Shown: positions 52,347 through 61,611, counted from the first letter of the stretch. The stretch: DNA of 64,000 nucleotides from Rothia aerolata (GCF_014635585.1 NZ_BMDC01000001.1:782139-846138); one strand, 5' to 3'. The notes: generated by a model from the sequence alone, not told the origin. Made by a program: numbers and translations.

Positions 52347-53134
52347 GCCGAAGGGCTCCTAAGCTGCTCATACAGCGCGCGGGCCAAGTCACCCGGCCCC
52401 GGCGAGGCAGAGACGCCCACCCGCAATCCCAGTTCCCGGGCGGTGGCGGCAGTGGTGGCACCGATGGCCACCACGGGCGGTAGGGTGTGCGGTGGCAGCC
52501 CTGCCACCAGTTTTTTTAGTAAGGACGGCGCGGTAGCAGCTATCGCCGTGTAGTCGGTCAGGTGCCGCCTGGCTTCTTCCAGGGAGAGCGCTACCGTTCC
52601 AGCTGGCTGTTCTTCTGCTACCAGCGGAGAGTCTGCCGGGTAATCTGCCATGTCATAGACCACAGCGGTTGCAACCTGTGCTCCCCGAGCCCGGAGATCC
52701 CTCACCAGGTGGGGTCTGGCGGTGGCTCCCAGAATACTCACCACGGTCTTTGTCTCTGCCAGGGGAAGTTCCCGAGCCAGGTGGGCGGCGTCGGAGACAG
52801 AGGGCTGAAAGTCCACGGCGACCCCGTGCCGAGCTAAAGCATCAGCGGTAGCCGATCCCACGCTGGCTACCTTCGCCGGGGCAAGCAGCCGCACCAGCGT
52901 CGTCCCCCTTGATTCAGCCCAGCAGGCCAAACCCGCAACGCCATTGGCGGAGGAAAAAGTAACCCAGGCAGCGGCGAAGTCCGCCGGTTCGATCTCCTGT
53001 GGTGCTAGATAAACCGCTTGCTGAAGCGGGGCGCAGTCCACCTTTGCATCCGGCAGTAGAGTCAGGAGCTCCCCCACCAGGGCCTGTGCCTTGGTGGGGG
53101 ATCTCGTCACCAGAAACCTGGGGGCAGAAGTCAC
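52292..53134 (-). CDS. hemD: Uroporphyrinogen-III synthase
   Basis: Closes and inverts ring D of hydroxymethylbilane. The family is weakly conserved; support comes from 280 residues of the two-domain HemD pattern (WVTFSSANGVAGLACWAES, KVASVGSATADALARHGVAVDF, PPVVAIGATTAATARELGLRVG) and from its place after hemC, whose TAG overlaps the hemD GTG. The last 17 codons (ending PPSNARPDAS) are encoded by the conserved-loop hairpin, so the C-terminus seems to have been replaced or extended by the repeat. Confidence 0.9.
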   Translation of the reverse strand: MTSAPRFLVTRSPTKAQALVGELLTLLPDAKVDCAPLQQAVYLAPQEIEPADFAAAWVTFSSANGVAGLACWAESRGTTLVRLLAPAKVASVGSATADALARHGVAVDFQPSVSDAAHLARELPLAETKTVVSILGATARPHLVRDLRARGAQVATAVVYDMADYPADSPLVAEEQPAGTVALSLEEARRHLTDYTAIAATAPSLLKKLVAGLPPHTLPPVVAIGATTAATARELGLRVGVSASPGPGDLARALYEQLRSPSAEGPLPGQPPSNARPDAS

Positions 53135-54102
53135 TAGAGGGTCAACCCCGCCAAACGAGCCGCGCCTTGTTCCAGCAGGGAGTCAGCAAGGGAAATGCCC
53201 AGCTGTTCAGCGGCCTCCACGGTCAGCTCGGCAACCGAGGCGGAGGCCCGCATAGTTTCGGTTCCCTGTGGGTGGGCAACCAGCGAGTCAAGAACCAGTT
53301 CCCCGTCAATGACTCGCCCATAGGTTCCCACCGGGGCGGCACAGCCGGCTTCGAGGCGGCGCAGCAGGGCGCGCTCGGCGGTCACCGCCAGGCGGGTTTC
53401 CAGGTGGTCAACGGCGGCGACGGCGCGGGCCAGCTCAGAATCGGCTTCCACCTCAGCGGTGCGGATTTCCAGTGCCAGGGCGCCCTGACCCGGGGCTGGC
53501 AGGATCTGCGAGGGGTCGAGGTAGTCGGTGATGACCTCTTCAAAGCCCAGGCGCTTGAGCCCGGAGGCTGCCAGCACCACCGCATCGCAGTCGCCCTGGG
53601 GCTTCTTGCCCTCGGTTCCGTAGGATTCCAGCCCGGCAACGCGGGCCAGGCGGGTTCCCACGTTGCCGCGGATATCAACGATTTCAAGATCGGGGCGGGC
53701 AGCTCGAATCTGGGCTGCCCGACGCGGTGAGCCGGTACCCACGCGGGCACCGGAGGGCAGAGTCTCCAGGGTCAGTCCATCGCGGGCGCAGAGGGCATCG
53801 CGCAGGTCTTCGCGCTGCGGAATACCGGCAACGGTCAGGCCCTCGGTGGGCAGGGTCGGAAGATCCTTGAGCGAGTGCACCGCCAAATCCACATCGCCCT
53901 CAAGCAGGCGGGTGCGCAGGGTTGCGGCAAAGACACCGGTACCGCCCATCTGAGACAGCGGGCCGGTAAGAATATCGCCCTCGGTCTTGACGATTTCCAG
54001 ATCGACCTCGAAGCCACCGGCATCTGCCACCTGCTGGCCCGCCATACCCGACTGGGTTAGGGCCAGGGCAGAGCCGCGGGTTCCTAGAAGATACTTAGCC
54101 AC
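53134..54102 (-). CDS. hemC: Hydroxymethylbilane synthase (porphobilinogen deaminase)
   Basis: Polymerises four porphobilinogens on a dipyrromethane cofactor. The predicted 322 residues contain LLGTRGSALALTQSGMAG, GSPRRAAQIRAARPDLEIVDIRGNVGTRL and the cofactor cysteine in RRLEAGCAAPVG. GTG 54102 is chosen because GGGAGG lies six bases upstream and it brings the start onto the conserved sequence; the frame to 54141 would run 47 bases into hemH. It overlaps hemH by eight bases and hemD by one. Confidence 0.96.
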   Translation of the reverse strand: MAKYLLGTRGSALALTQSGMAGQQVADAGGFEVDLEIVKTEGDILTGPLSQMGGTGVFAATLRTRLLEGDVDLAVHSLKDLPTLPTEGLTVAGIPQREDLRDALCARDGLTLETLPSGARVGTGSPRRAAQIRAARPDLEIVDIRGNVGTRLARVAGLESYGTEGKKPQGDCDAVVLAASGLKRLGFEEVITDYLDPSQILPAPGQGALALEIRTAEVEADSELARAVAAVDHLETRLAVTAERALLRRLEAGCAAPVGTYGRVIDGELVLDSLVAHPQGTETMRASASVAELTVEAAEQLGISLADSLLEQGAARLAGLTL

Positions 54103-55423
54103 GGGCTCCCTCCCGAACATCCTCACCGCTGTAGCTTGCAATCACCGGCTTGGGTGTTTTGGCGCGGGCGGGCAGGCAGCAGTCGGGGTTGCAGGCATCG
54201 AACCAGCCCCGGGAACCGCAGACGGTCTCCCGCTGAGCTTCGAGCTCTGCCGGGTCAGAGGAGACCGCGGTGGAGGCAACCCGCTCGGCAATCAGCGTGC
54301 GCAGGGACTCCACGTAGTCGGGGTGAACCCCCGGAGTGGGCGTGCGGGTGGCAACAAAGCCCAGCCGGGCGCAGGTATCCAGCGCCTCGGTATCCAAGTC
54401 CCACTTGACCTCCATGTGGTCGGAGACAAAGCCCAGGGGCACCAGCACCACGCCGTCCACCTGCCCCTCCAGGGCTTCCAGAGCATCGTTGACGTCGGGC
54501 TCCAGCCAGGGCATGGTGGGCGGGCCCGAGCGGGACTGATAAACCAGCTCCCAGTCCACCTTCTCCAGCAGGGCGGGGTCAATGGCCTCAACGCCTGCCA
54601 GCACCGCCCGGGCAGCCTGCAGGTGCTTCTCCACGTAGGCAGAGCCACCCTCATAGTCCACACCGCGCGGGCCAGCCTCATTAGCGGCCGAGGTGGGTAC
54701 AGAGTGGGTGCAGAACATAATACGGATTCGGCCGTTACCCGCCACAGCAGACTCAGCCGCCGCCACGCCGTCCTTGACCTCGCGCAGGCCCTCTACCAGG
54801 CCGTCTACAAAAGACTTGATAAAGCCCGGAGCGTCCCAGAACTGGCGCACCTTATCAATCTGCATCTTGCCGGTCAGACCCAGCTCTTCCAGGGCGATGC
54901 CGTAGTCTTCGCGGTACTGGCGGCAGGAGGAATAGCCGGGGTAGGCAGAGGTTGCCAGCACCAGCACCTTGCGGGCGCCGTCGTTATAGGCCTGCTGCAC
55001 CACGTCCTTCACGTAGGGTTCCCAGTTGCGGTTGGCCCAGGTGATGGGCAGGTTGGGTCCACGGGTCTCCAGCGCCTCGCGCAGGGCGGCCAGCAGGGCT
55101 CGGTTCTGCTCGTTGATGGGCGAAACACCGCCGTTGGCGCGGTAGTGGGTTGCCACCTCTTCCAGGCGTTCGTCGGGGATTCCGCGGCCTGCGGTGACAT
55201 TGCGCAGAAAGGGAATCACATCGTCCTGACCCTCGGGGCCGCCGAAGGAAGACAGGATCACCAGATCGTATTCTTCGGGCTTGGAAGCGCGGGCGCGGGT
55301 CAGGTTTTCCTCGCCGTGAAAGTCCGCCGCCGTTTCTGCGGTCAGTTCAGCCGGACCGTTGGACGCCGTGTTATTGGGGTCTGTGTGGTTGGGCACGGGA
55401 TCTACGGGAAGGGAGATAGACAT
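54095..55423 (-). CDS. hemH: Coproporphyrin ferrochelatase
   Basis: Inserts iron into coproporphyrin III (CpfC in the coproporphyrin-dependent route). The 442 residues have about 50 variable residues, then YDLVILSSFGGPEGQDDV, the catalytic-histidine stretch MFCTHSVPTSA and PLGFVSDHMEVKWDLDTEA. Near the C-terminus VCGSRGWFDACNPDCC holds four cysteines, as in actinobacterial ferrochelatases that carry a [2Fe-2S] cluster. It starts immediately after the hemQ stop and overlaps hemC. Confidence 0.96.
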   Translation of the reverse strand: MSISLPVDPVPNHTDPNNTASNGPAELTAETAADFHGEENLTRARASKPEEYDLVILSSFGGPEGQDDVIPFLRNVTAGRGIPDERLEEVATHYRANGGVSPINEQNRALLAALREALETRGPNLPITWANRNWEPYVKDVVQQAYNDGARKVLVLATSAYPGYSSCRQYREDYGIALEELGLTGKMQIDKVRQFWDAPGFIKSFVDGLVEGLREVKDGVAAAESAVAGNGRIRIMFCTHSVPTSAANEAGPRGVDYEGGSAYVEKHLQAARAVLAGVEAIDPALLEKVDWELVYQSRSGPPTMPWLEPDVNDALEALEGQVDGVVLVPLGFVSDHMEVKWDLDTEALDTCARLGFVATRTPTPGVHPDYVESLRTLIAERVASTAVSSDPAELEAQRETVCGSRGWFDACNPDCCLPARAKTPKPVIASYSGEDVREGARG

Positions 55424-56227
55424 TTAGGCAATCACCTGTGCAACTTCGGCTGCCTCGATGCGGCGGCCGGTGTAGAAGGGGAGCTCGTCGCGAACGTAGT
55501 GGCGGGCCTCGGTATTACGGAAGGAGCGCATGAGGTCAACCAGCAGCACCAGCTCGGGGGCCTCAAGGGCAATGAGCCACTCGTAGTCGTTGAGGCCAAA
55601 GGCGGCGATGGTGTTGGGCAGAACCTCGGGGAAGTCTACGCCCTTCAGACCGTGGTTCTTCATGATTTCACGGCGCTTTTCGGGGTTGATGGTGTACCAG
55701 TCATAGGAGCGCACGAAGGGGTAAACGCAGACCCACTTTTCGGGGTCAATGCCCTTGGCGAAGGAGGGGGTGTGGCCCGCTGAGAACTCTGCATCGCGGT
55801 GCACGCCCATGGTAGACCACACGATCTTGGTGCCGGAGAAGGCCGCGGTGCGGCGGAAGTCGCGAATAGCCGCCTGCAAATCCTCGGGGGTAGCACCATG
55901 GACCCAAACCATCACGTCTGCATCGTTGCGCATGGCAGAGACATCGTAGAAGCCGCGGGTGGTCACGCCCTTGGCTTCAAGGTTCTTCACCACGGTTTCC
56001 AGCTCGGCAACAGCCTCTGCTGAGCTGGCATTTTCCGCGGGAGCACCCTCGCGAGCAAAGACGGTGTAGAGCGCAAAGTGGAACTGGGAGTCGCCCTCGG
56101 CAACCTCACCGGGACGCTGGCCCTGAATCTTGCCGTTGGCGTCCTTCGCGGTAGGGCGCTGACCTGCTCCCCCGTGACCGTGAGAGTAGCCGCTGTAAGC
56201 GCTGTGTCCGTGAGCCTGATCTGCCAT
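55424..56227 (-). CDS. hemQ: Coproheme decarboxylase (HemQ/ChdC)
   Basis: Last step of the coproporphyrin-dependent pathway: converts coproheme to haem b with peroxide. The 267 residues have FHFALYTVF, DADVMVWVHGATPEDLQAAI, YPFVRSYDWY, which contains the reactive tyrosine, and FGLNDYEWLIALEAPELVLLVDLM. An N-terminal extension of about 48 residues is His/Gly-rich (HGHSAYSGYSHGHGG), possibly binding metal or haem. The presence of hemQ with hemY and hemH fixes the pathway as the Gram-positive type. It follows a hairpin in a 173-base gap after hemY. Confidence 0.96.
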   Translation of the reverse strand: MADQAHGHSAYSGYSHGHGGAGQRPTAKDANGKIQGQRPGEVAEGDSQFHFALYTVFAREGAPAENASSAEAVAELETVVKNLEAKGVTTRGFYDVSAMRNDADVMVWVHGATPEDLQAAIRDFRRTAAFSGTKIVWSTMGVHRDAEFSAGHTPSFAKGIDPEKWVCVYPFVRSYDWYTINPEKRREIMKNHGLKGVDFPEVLPNTIAAFGLNDYEWLIALEAPELVLLVDLMRSFRNTEARHYVRDELPFYTGRRIEAAEVAQVIA

Positions 56228-56314
56228 GATCTAGTCCTTTCCTCGCCCGTCGTCTGCGGCGGGCAGTCTGTTGGAATCTTGTGTGGGTAAAAATTATTCG
56301 GTTCTCAGGTGGTC

Positions 56315-56383
56315 GTGCGGAATGCGGACGGCCAACACCCTTAAACGCCAGCCCCGAGCCAGTTGGCTGCCCGCACTCCGCAC
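56315..56383 (+). repeat. Conserved-loop hairpin, copy 4 (hemY-hemQ gap)
   Basis: Arms of 22 bp with three transition mismatches (GTGCGGAATGCGGACGGCC plus AAC), loop of 25 nt with CCCTTAAACGCCAGCCCCGA then GCCA. Opposite in orientation to the haem genes; it lies 17 bases past the hemY stop. Confidence 0.85.
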
Positions 56384-56400
56384 TCCCCCCTGGAGTCACG

Positions 56401-57930
56401 CTAATTCTGCGGTTCCTCGAAGGCTTCCACCGGAGTACCGTCTGCCAGTTCTGCTTTCTCCGCGGCCGCCGATCTCTCCGCTGCGCCTCGCTGCTGGGAG
56501 ATGAAGGTTTGAAGGGTCTCCCTGGTATCGCGGGTCACCGCCGCCAGACCGGTACCTGCAACCCAGGCACCCACCGCCGTCACGCCGTCCAGGTTCTTCA
56601 ACCCCTCGCGGAAGGCCGCGGTCTTCTCGCGGTGGCCGGGGCTCGCGGTGGGCACCGCCGAAGACCAGCGCACCACGTCTGCGCCCACCAGGTGGGACTT
56701 GGTCAGTGAGACGTCAAAGAGCTTGGAGGCATCGTGCAGGGCCAGGGTAATCAGCTGGTCGTCGTAGAGGTTGACCTCCTGCAGCGGGCCCGAGTCGGTG
56801 CCGCGGCCGTACGACAGGCGCACCACGTGGCGGTTTTCGCCGGCCCGCTCCCTCACCCAGGCCCACTTGGCGCTGGCGTGGGTCATGGCCTTGGCGCGAA
56901 CGGTCTGCACCTCTTCGCTCACCAGCAGGCCGGTGCCCCTGGGGTTGGAGTTGAGGGCGGGCTGGTCTACCACCAGGGTCACCAGGGCAATCTCGGGGCT
57001 GGAAGCTACACTGGGTGCCAGCCCGGCGGGCATGTGCGGGCCCAGCAGCCGCGCCGCCGTCGCGCCGTCCGACGCCATCACCAGATACTTACCGGAAATC
57101 GCCGCCGCCTTCTCGCCTGCCTCGGGCTGGCGCTGAATCAGGGTCCAGTCGTGGGTGATGGGGTCACGGTCGATAGCAATGGCGTCAAAACCGGTAAGGA
57201 TACGCACGCGCTTGCGCCGAAGGTCATCCACCAGGGCTTCAGAGAGAACATTCATACCGCCCTCGATACCGCTCACCTGGGCTCCCGCCGGAGAAGCCTG
57301 GCGCAGGGTGGCAGAGGCCGCAGCCAGCGACCCCAGCTGGGCAATTTTTTGCTTGAGGGTGGGGGCAATCGTTGCCAGCTCCAGCTGGTTGGGGTGCATG
57401 GAGTGAACGCCCGAAACCACCGGTGCCACCAGGCGGTCGAGCACCTCCTGGCCCATGCGCACCCGCACCAGATCGCCCAGGGTTTTGGCGTTCTCACCGG
57501 CTGAGGCGGGCAGCAGCCGGTCGAGCTTGGCCCGGCGCATGCCCTTGCGGGTGAGGATGTTCTTCACCGAGGGGTCGCGCAAATCTCCGGGAATACCGAG
57601 AATACCGGTGCGCGGTGCCGGGGCTGCTCCCTCGGGCAGGTAGAGCCAGGAACCGGAAGAATTGGGAGAAACAATCTTGTCTGCCAGCCCCAGTTCCTCC
57701 AGCAGGTTAGCGACGTCCTGGGTACGGGTGGCAAAGGCTTCAGCGCCGGAGTCAAGTACCAGACCGGCAACCCTGTGGGCACCCACCGAACCGCCCAGAT
57801 GGTCCCGTTTTTCCACCAGCGTAACTTTGACGCCGGCTGTTGCCAGCTCGCGGGCTGCGAGAAGACCAGCAATGCCACCACCAATCACAATGGCGGTTTC
57901 TTTCGGTAAGCGCTGCCGAGATGGTGCCAT
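56401..57930 (-). CDS. hemY: Coproporphyrinogen III oxidase (CgoX, HemY type)
   Basis: FAD enzyme that oxidises coproporphyrinogen III to coproporphyrin III. The predicted 509 residues begin with the dinucleotide fold TAIVIGGGIAGLLAARELATAG, then LVEKRDHLGGSVGAHRVAGLVLDSGAEAF, and near the end VTAVGAWVAGTGLAAVTRDTRE. ATG 57930 has AAAGGAACC upstream and is eight bases after the hemE stop; the in-frame ATG at 57969 lies within hemE. By its Gram-positive context this is the coproporphyrinogen, not protoporphyrinogen, oxidase. Confidence 0.95.
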   Translation of the reverse strand: MAPSRQRLPKETAIVIGGGIAGLLAARELATAGVKVTLVEKRDHLGGSVGAHRVAGLVLDSGAEAFATRTQDVANLLEELGLADKIVSPNSSGSWLYLPEGAAPAPRTGILGIPGDLRDPSVKNILTRKGMRRAKLDRLLPASAGENAKTLGDLVRVRMGQEVLDRLVAPVVSGVHSMHPNQLELATIAPTLKQKIAQLGSLAAASATLRQASPAGAQVSGIEGGMNVLSEALVDDLRRKRVRILTGFDAIAIDRDPITHDWTLIQRQPEAGEKAAAISGKYLVMASDGATAARLLGPHMPAGLAPSVASSPEIALVTLVVDQPALNSNPRGTGLLVSEEVQTVRAKAMTHASAKWAWVRERAGENRHVVRLSYGRGTDSGPLQEVNLYDDQLITLALHDASKLFDVSLTKSHLVGADVVRWSSAVPTASPGHREKTAAFREGLKNLDGVTAVGAWVAGTGLAAVTRDTRETLQTFISQQRGAAERSAAAEKAELADGTPVEAFEEPQN

Positions 57931-57937
57931 GGTTCCT

Positions 57938-59050
57938 TTACTTTCGGGTAGAGGTGTGGATGTATTCAACCAGATCTGTCAAAACCGTGGGGTCGGTGCT
58001 CGGCGGCACGCCGTGGCCCAGGTTGACCACGTGGGTGGGCGCAGCGTTGCCGGCTTCGAGTACCCGGTCGGTATGGGCAAAGAGCGCGGTGCGACCTGCC
58101 GCCAGCAGGGCGGGGTCGATGTTGCCCTGTAGAGGGACGCCGCCGCCCAGGCGACGTTCTGCTTCGTCGAGGGGCAGGCGGTAGTCCACGCCCATGACGT
58201 CGGCACCCGCCTCGTGCATGGCGGGCAGCAGTTCTGCGGTTCCGGTGCCAAAGTGGATGCGGGGTACACCGTATTTTTCTACCTGCTGCAGGGCAAAGGC
58301 TGAATGCTTCATGACAAAGCGGCGGTAGTCAGCCTCGCCCAGGGAGCCGGCCCAGGAGTCAAAGAGCTGCACGGCAGAGGCACCCGCCTCCACCTGGGCC
58401 GCCAGGAACTGGGCGGAAGTACGGGCTGCCCAGCGTCCCAGGGCCTCCCAAGCCTCGGGGTCAGCATGCATCATGGTGCGCGGACGCAGGTGGTCGCGGG
58501 AGGGGCCGCCCTCCACCATGTAGGCGGCCACGGTAAAGGGAGCGCCCGCGAAGCCAATCAGCGGGGTGTCTCCCAGTTCCGCCACGGTCAGCGCCACCGC
58601 CTCGCGGATGGGGTCGAGAGCCGAATCTTCGAGTTCGGGCAGGGCGGCGACGTCCTCGAGAGTGCGCACCGGCGCCCCCAGCACGGGGCCACGGCCGGGC
58701 ACGATGTCTACATCGACACCGGCCAGCTTCATGGGAATAACAATGTCTGAGAAGAAAATGGCGGCGTCTACTTTATGACGGCGCACCGGCTGTAAGGTAA
58801 TCTCTGCCGCCAGCTGAGGAGTCAGGCAGGATTCCAGCATGCCAATGCCCTCGCGAGCCGCCCGGTACTCGGGCAGGGAGCGACCAGCCTGGCGCATAAA
58901 CCAGACCGGGCGGTGCTGCGGCTGGCGGCCGGTCAGGGCCTTAAGCATGGGAGAATCGGCAACGCCTGTGCTGTGAAGAGGGTGCTCACCGGAAAGGTGA
59001 GAAAGTTGCTCATCGGTGAGGAGGGGGCGTTGCTTCAGCGATTCAGTCAT
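57938..59050 (-). CDS. hemE: Uroporphyrinogen III decarboxylase
   Basis: Produces coproporphyrinogen III. The 370-residue enzyme has the signature RPVWFMRQAGRSLPEYRAAREG, FSDIVIPMKLAGVDVDIVPG with its aspartate, GFAGAPFTVAAYMVEGGPS and FGTGTAELLPAMHEAGADVMGVDYRLPL. It is the first gene of the leftward haem operon. GGAAG lies close before the ATG. The 157 bases to hemA hold both promoters. Confidence 0.97.
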   Translation of the reverse strand: MTESLKQRPLLTDEQLSHLSGEHPLHSTGVADSPMLKALTGRQPQHRPVWFMRQAGRSLPEYRAAREGIGMLESCLTPQLAAEITLQPVRRHKVDAAIFFSDIVIPMKLAGVDVDIVPGRGPVLGAPVRTLEDVAALPELEDSALDPIREAVALTVAELGDTPLIGFAGAPFTVAAYMVEGGPSRDHLRPRTMMHADPEAWEALGRWAARTSAQFLAAQVEAGASAVQLFDSWAGSLGEADYRRFVMKHSAFALQQVEKYGVPRIHFGTGTAELLPAMHEAGADVMGVDYRLPLDEAERRLGGGVPLQGNIDPALLAAGRTALFAHTDRVLEAGNAAPTHVVNLGHGVPPSTDPTVLTDLVEYIHTSTRK

Positions 59051-59207
59051 TCTTCCATTGTGCCAAGAAAATAATGATTTTTTGCCGACACTGTGTCACT
59101 ACACTTTTGGTCAGCCAGCAAGAGTTTCACTCTTTAAAGTACACCCCGTTACATTTTTTCTAGACCATTAGCATTTTGGTGTTTTAAGTGTTTATGATGA
59201 ATCAGTC
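59051..59207. promoter_or_regulatory. Divergent hemE/hemA promoter region
   Basis: 157 AT-rich bases. Rightward, TATGAT (59193-59198) ends nine bases before the hemA GTG. A short inverted repeat GAGTTTCACTC and AT-rich CTTTAAAGT lie near 59125. No Shine-Dalgarno precedes hemA. I cannot assign the leftward -35/-10 with confidence. Confidence 0.45.
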
Positions 59208-60515
59208 GTGACTATCTTTACCCTTGTTGCATCACACCAGCTTGTAGACCTCTCCACCGTCGCCCATCTGGCGGACGGTGCGCAAGTGCTATCTGAGCGA
59301 CTGACCCCTTCGCCGTTGAAGGGGCTGGTGGTTCTCTCCACCTGCAACCGTCTGGAAATGTACGCGGAAATTCCGCACACCGCCGGGTCTACCGCCGAAA
59401 CTATTCAGGCCGAGGTTAATTCCACCGCCGAGCGTATTTTTGACGACCTAGCGACCGAGTCAGGGCTGGATCGAGAGACCGTTTCTTCTAGCTTTGAGGT
59501 GCTCATTAACGAAAACGCCTCCCACCACCTCTTCACCGTTGCTTCCGGGCTTGAATCTGCCGTGGTCGGCGAGCGCGAAATTACCGGCCAGGTGCGCCGG
59601 GCTATCACCGCCGCCCAGGAGACCGACCAGGCAACCGGCAACCTGGTGCGCCTCTTTGACCGGGCGGCCCACACCGCCCGCCAGGTGGGTCAGCAGACCC
59701 TACTGGGATCGCGAGGACGGTCGGTGGTGTCGGTGGCGCTTGATCTTGCCGATGACGTCGCTGAGGGCGACTGGACCTCCCGCCGCGTGCTGATTTTCGG
59801 TACTGGCGCCTACGCCGGTGCCACGGTTGCCGCGCTGAAAGAGCGCGGCTGCACCGATATCTGGGTGCATTCTTCTTCAGGCCGCGCAGCTACTTTTGCT
59901 GACAAGCGCGGTATCTCCCCCATCTCCGCCGAGAATCTCAAGGAAGAGATTGGAAAGGCTGACCTTGTGGTGGGTTGCTCCGGCTCGGGTAGCCCCCTGC
60001 CGGCATCCTCTATTCCCTCAGGAAAGCACGTTATTTTAGACCTGGCGCTCTCCCGCGATTTCGACCCCGAGGTGGCAGATTTACCCGGTGTGGAGCTGAT
60101 TACCCTTGAGTCGGTGCGCCTTGCCGCCCCGGCCGAGACTAACGATTCGGTGGCACTTGCCCGCACAATTGTGGACACCGCATCGGCAGAATTTGCCGTT
60201 CAAGAGAAGGCTCGCAACATCGATGCTGCTATTGTTGCTCTCAGGAAGCATACAATGAGCGTACTTGACACCGAGCTGGAGAAAATGCGAAAGCAGCACG
60301 CCTGTAGCGGAGCTGCCGACCAGGTGGAACTGGCTATGCGCCGTATGGTGAAGTCCCTTCTTCACACCCCCACTACTCGAGCTCGCGCCCTGGCCAAGGA
60401 AGGACGGGCAGATGAGTATATTTCAGGCCTCGAAGCTCTCTACGGCATCGAGGTAGAACCTCCTGTTTCTCAGCCTGTCTCTGAAGAGCAATTCAGAGCG
60501 GCGGATGCCTCCTAA
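59208..60515 (+). CDS. hemA: Glutamyl-tRNA reductase
   Basis: First enzyme of the C5 pathway, reducing glutamyl-tRNA to the semialdehyde used by HemL. The 435 residues show the catalytic cysteine in VLSTCNRLEMYAE, EREITGQVRRAI, RGRSVVSVALDLADD, the NADPH-binding GTGAYAGATVAALK and the C-terminal dimerisation helix. GTG start without a visible ribosome site; a TATGAT box nearby suggests a very short or absent leader. It opens the rightward unit; the TetR gene begins 40 bases after its stop. Confidence 0.96.
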   Translation: MTIFTLVASHQLVDLSTVAHLADGAQVLSERLTPSPLKGLVVLSTCNRLEMYAEIPHTAGSTAETIQAEVNSTAERIFDDLATESGLDRETVSSSFEVLINENASHHLFTVASGLESAVVGEREITGQVRRAITAAQETDQATGNLVRLFDRAAHTARQVGQQTLLGSRGRSVVSVALDLADDVAEGDWTSRRVLIFGTGAYAGATVAALKERGCTDIWVHSSSGRAATFADKRGISPISAENLKEEIGKADLVVGCSGSGSPLPASSIPSGKHVILDLALSRDFDPEVADLPGVELITLESVRLAAPAETNDSVALARTIVDTASAEFAVQEKARNIDAAIVALRKHTMSVLDTELEKMRKQHACSGAADQVELAMRRMVKSLLHTPTTRARALAKEGRADEYISGLEALYGIEVEPPVSQPVSEEQFRAADAS

Positions 60516-60555
60516 AGTAACCACACATCCCCTTCTGAAGGCAAGGTAGTAATTA

Positions 60556-61191
60556 GTGACAGCCGAATTCCAAGCAGCTTCTGATAGCACCGGGCAGATT
60601 CGGTTGCCCCGCCAGCTCCGCCGCCAGCAGCTGGTTTATTCGGCCCTTCGGGTTTTTTCCAACCAGGGTTACCACGTAACCACCATGAACCACATAGCTT
60701 CGGCAGCCGACGTCACCAAGCCGGTACTCTACCAGCACTTCAAATCTAAGCGGGATCTCTACCTGGCGGTTCTGGACGAACAGATTGACGAGATGGTCAA
60801 GCAAGTGGTTACTCCCCTCTATGCCACAGAGTCTAACCGGGCCCGGGTTGAGGGCGCCCTCGGTGCTTTCTTTGAATTTTGCCGCACCTGCCCTCAGAGC
60901 TACCGGTTGATTTTTGAGTCTGATATTCAGTCGGATATTGGTGTTCAGGATCGCCTGAACCGGCTCCACCACAAGATTGCCGAGCATATTGCGGGGATTC
61001 TCGGTCCCAACGCGGGGCTGGGCCACGCCGAGGCGGTTCTGCTCTCCCGCTCCCTGACCGGCATGGTAATCTCAGCCACCGAACAGGCTATTAAGAACGG
61101 AGCTAGCGCCGACGAGCTGGCCCAGGTGGAGCGGTTGGTTTTCCGCTTGGCCTGGGGAGGAATCTCCATCATCGATGAGGACTGGCAGTAG
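60556..61191 (+). CDS. TetR-family regulator
   Basis: A 211-residue regulator whose N-terminal helix-turn-helix, residues 23-70, reads ALRVFSNQGYHVTTMNHIASAADVTKPVLYQHFKSKRDLYLAVLDEQ. The helical C-terminal domain has CPQSYRLIFESD. The same TetR gene beside DUF3107 and a DEAD-box helicase is conserved in actinobacteria (mycobacterial Rv3208 region). GTG start with a distant AAGG. The ligand and targets are unknown. Confidence 0.88.
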   Translation: MTAEFQAASDSTGQIRLPRQLRRQQLVYSALRVFSNQGYHVTTMNHIASAADVTKPVLYQHFKSKRDLYLAVLDEQIDEMVKQVVTPLYATESNRARVEGALGAFFEFCRTCPQSYRLIFESDIQSDIGVQDRLNRLHHKIAEHIAGILGPNAGLGHAEAVLLSRSLTGMVISATEQAIKNGASADELAQVERLVFRLAWGGISIIDEDWQ

Positions 61192-61296
61192 CTACTCCCC
61201 TGACTTGTGCGCTAAGAGTGATATTTGGTTTCGGCGAGCAGAGTCGCCCCTAGAATAGGGCTGAGAGAAGATTGATTATCTATTCAAGGAGTAACC

Positions 61297-61524
61297 GTGG
61301 AAATCAAGATTGGTGTACAGAACATCCAGCGTGAAATCGTTATTGAGACCGATGCAACCTCGGCAGATGTCAAGGCTAAGGTAGCTGATGCCCTGGCCAA
61401 CGGCACCGTGCTGGAACTTGAAGACTCCAAGGGTAACGTCACCCTGGTTCCCGGCCAGCAGGTAGGCTACGTAGAACTGGGCGCAGAGTCCAAGCGCCGC
61501 ATCGGCTTCGGCTTCGCGGAATAA
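61297..61524 (+). CDS. DUF3107 small protein
   Basis: A 75-residue protein typical of actinobacterial DUF3107 (mycobacterial TB9.4-like): VEIKIGVQNIQREIVIETDATSADVKAKVADALANG, ending in RRIGFGF. GTG start with AAGGAG six bases upstream. A TAGAAT box at 61252-61257 may be its -10. It is followed by a strong hairpin terminator. The function is unknown. Confidence 0.88.
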   Translation: MEIKIGVQNIQREIVIETDATSADVKAKVADALANGTVLELEDSKGNVTLVPGQQVGYVELGAESKRRIGFGFAE

Positions 61525-61546
61525 GTTTTCACAGCTCTATTGCTTC

Positions 61547-61611
61547 AGCGTGGTGCTGCTCCCCCAGCCCTGTATCAGGGCTACTGGGGTAGCGATACCA
61601 CGCTTTAGTTT
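61547..61611 (+). terminator. Imperfect long hairpin terminator after the DUF3107 gene
   Basis: About 25 bp imperfect stem (AGCGTGGT outer, CCCCCAGCCCT inner) with loop GTATC, followed by TTAGTTT. It starts 22 bases past the stop codon. Confidence 0.75.
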
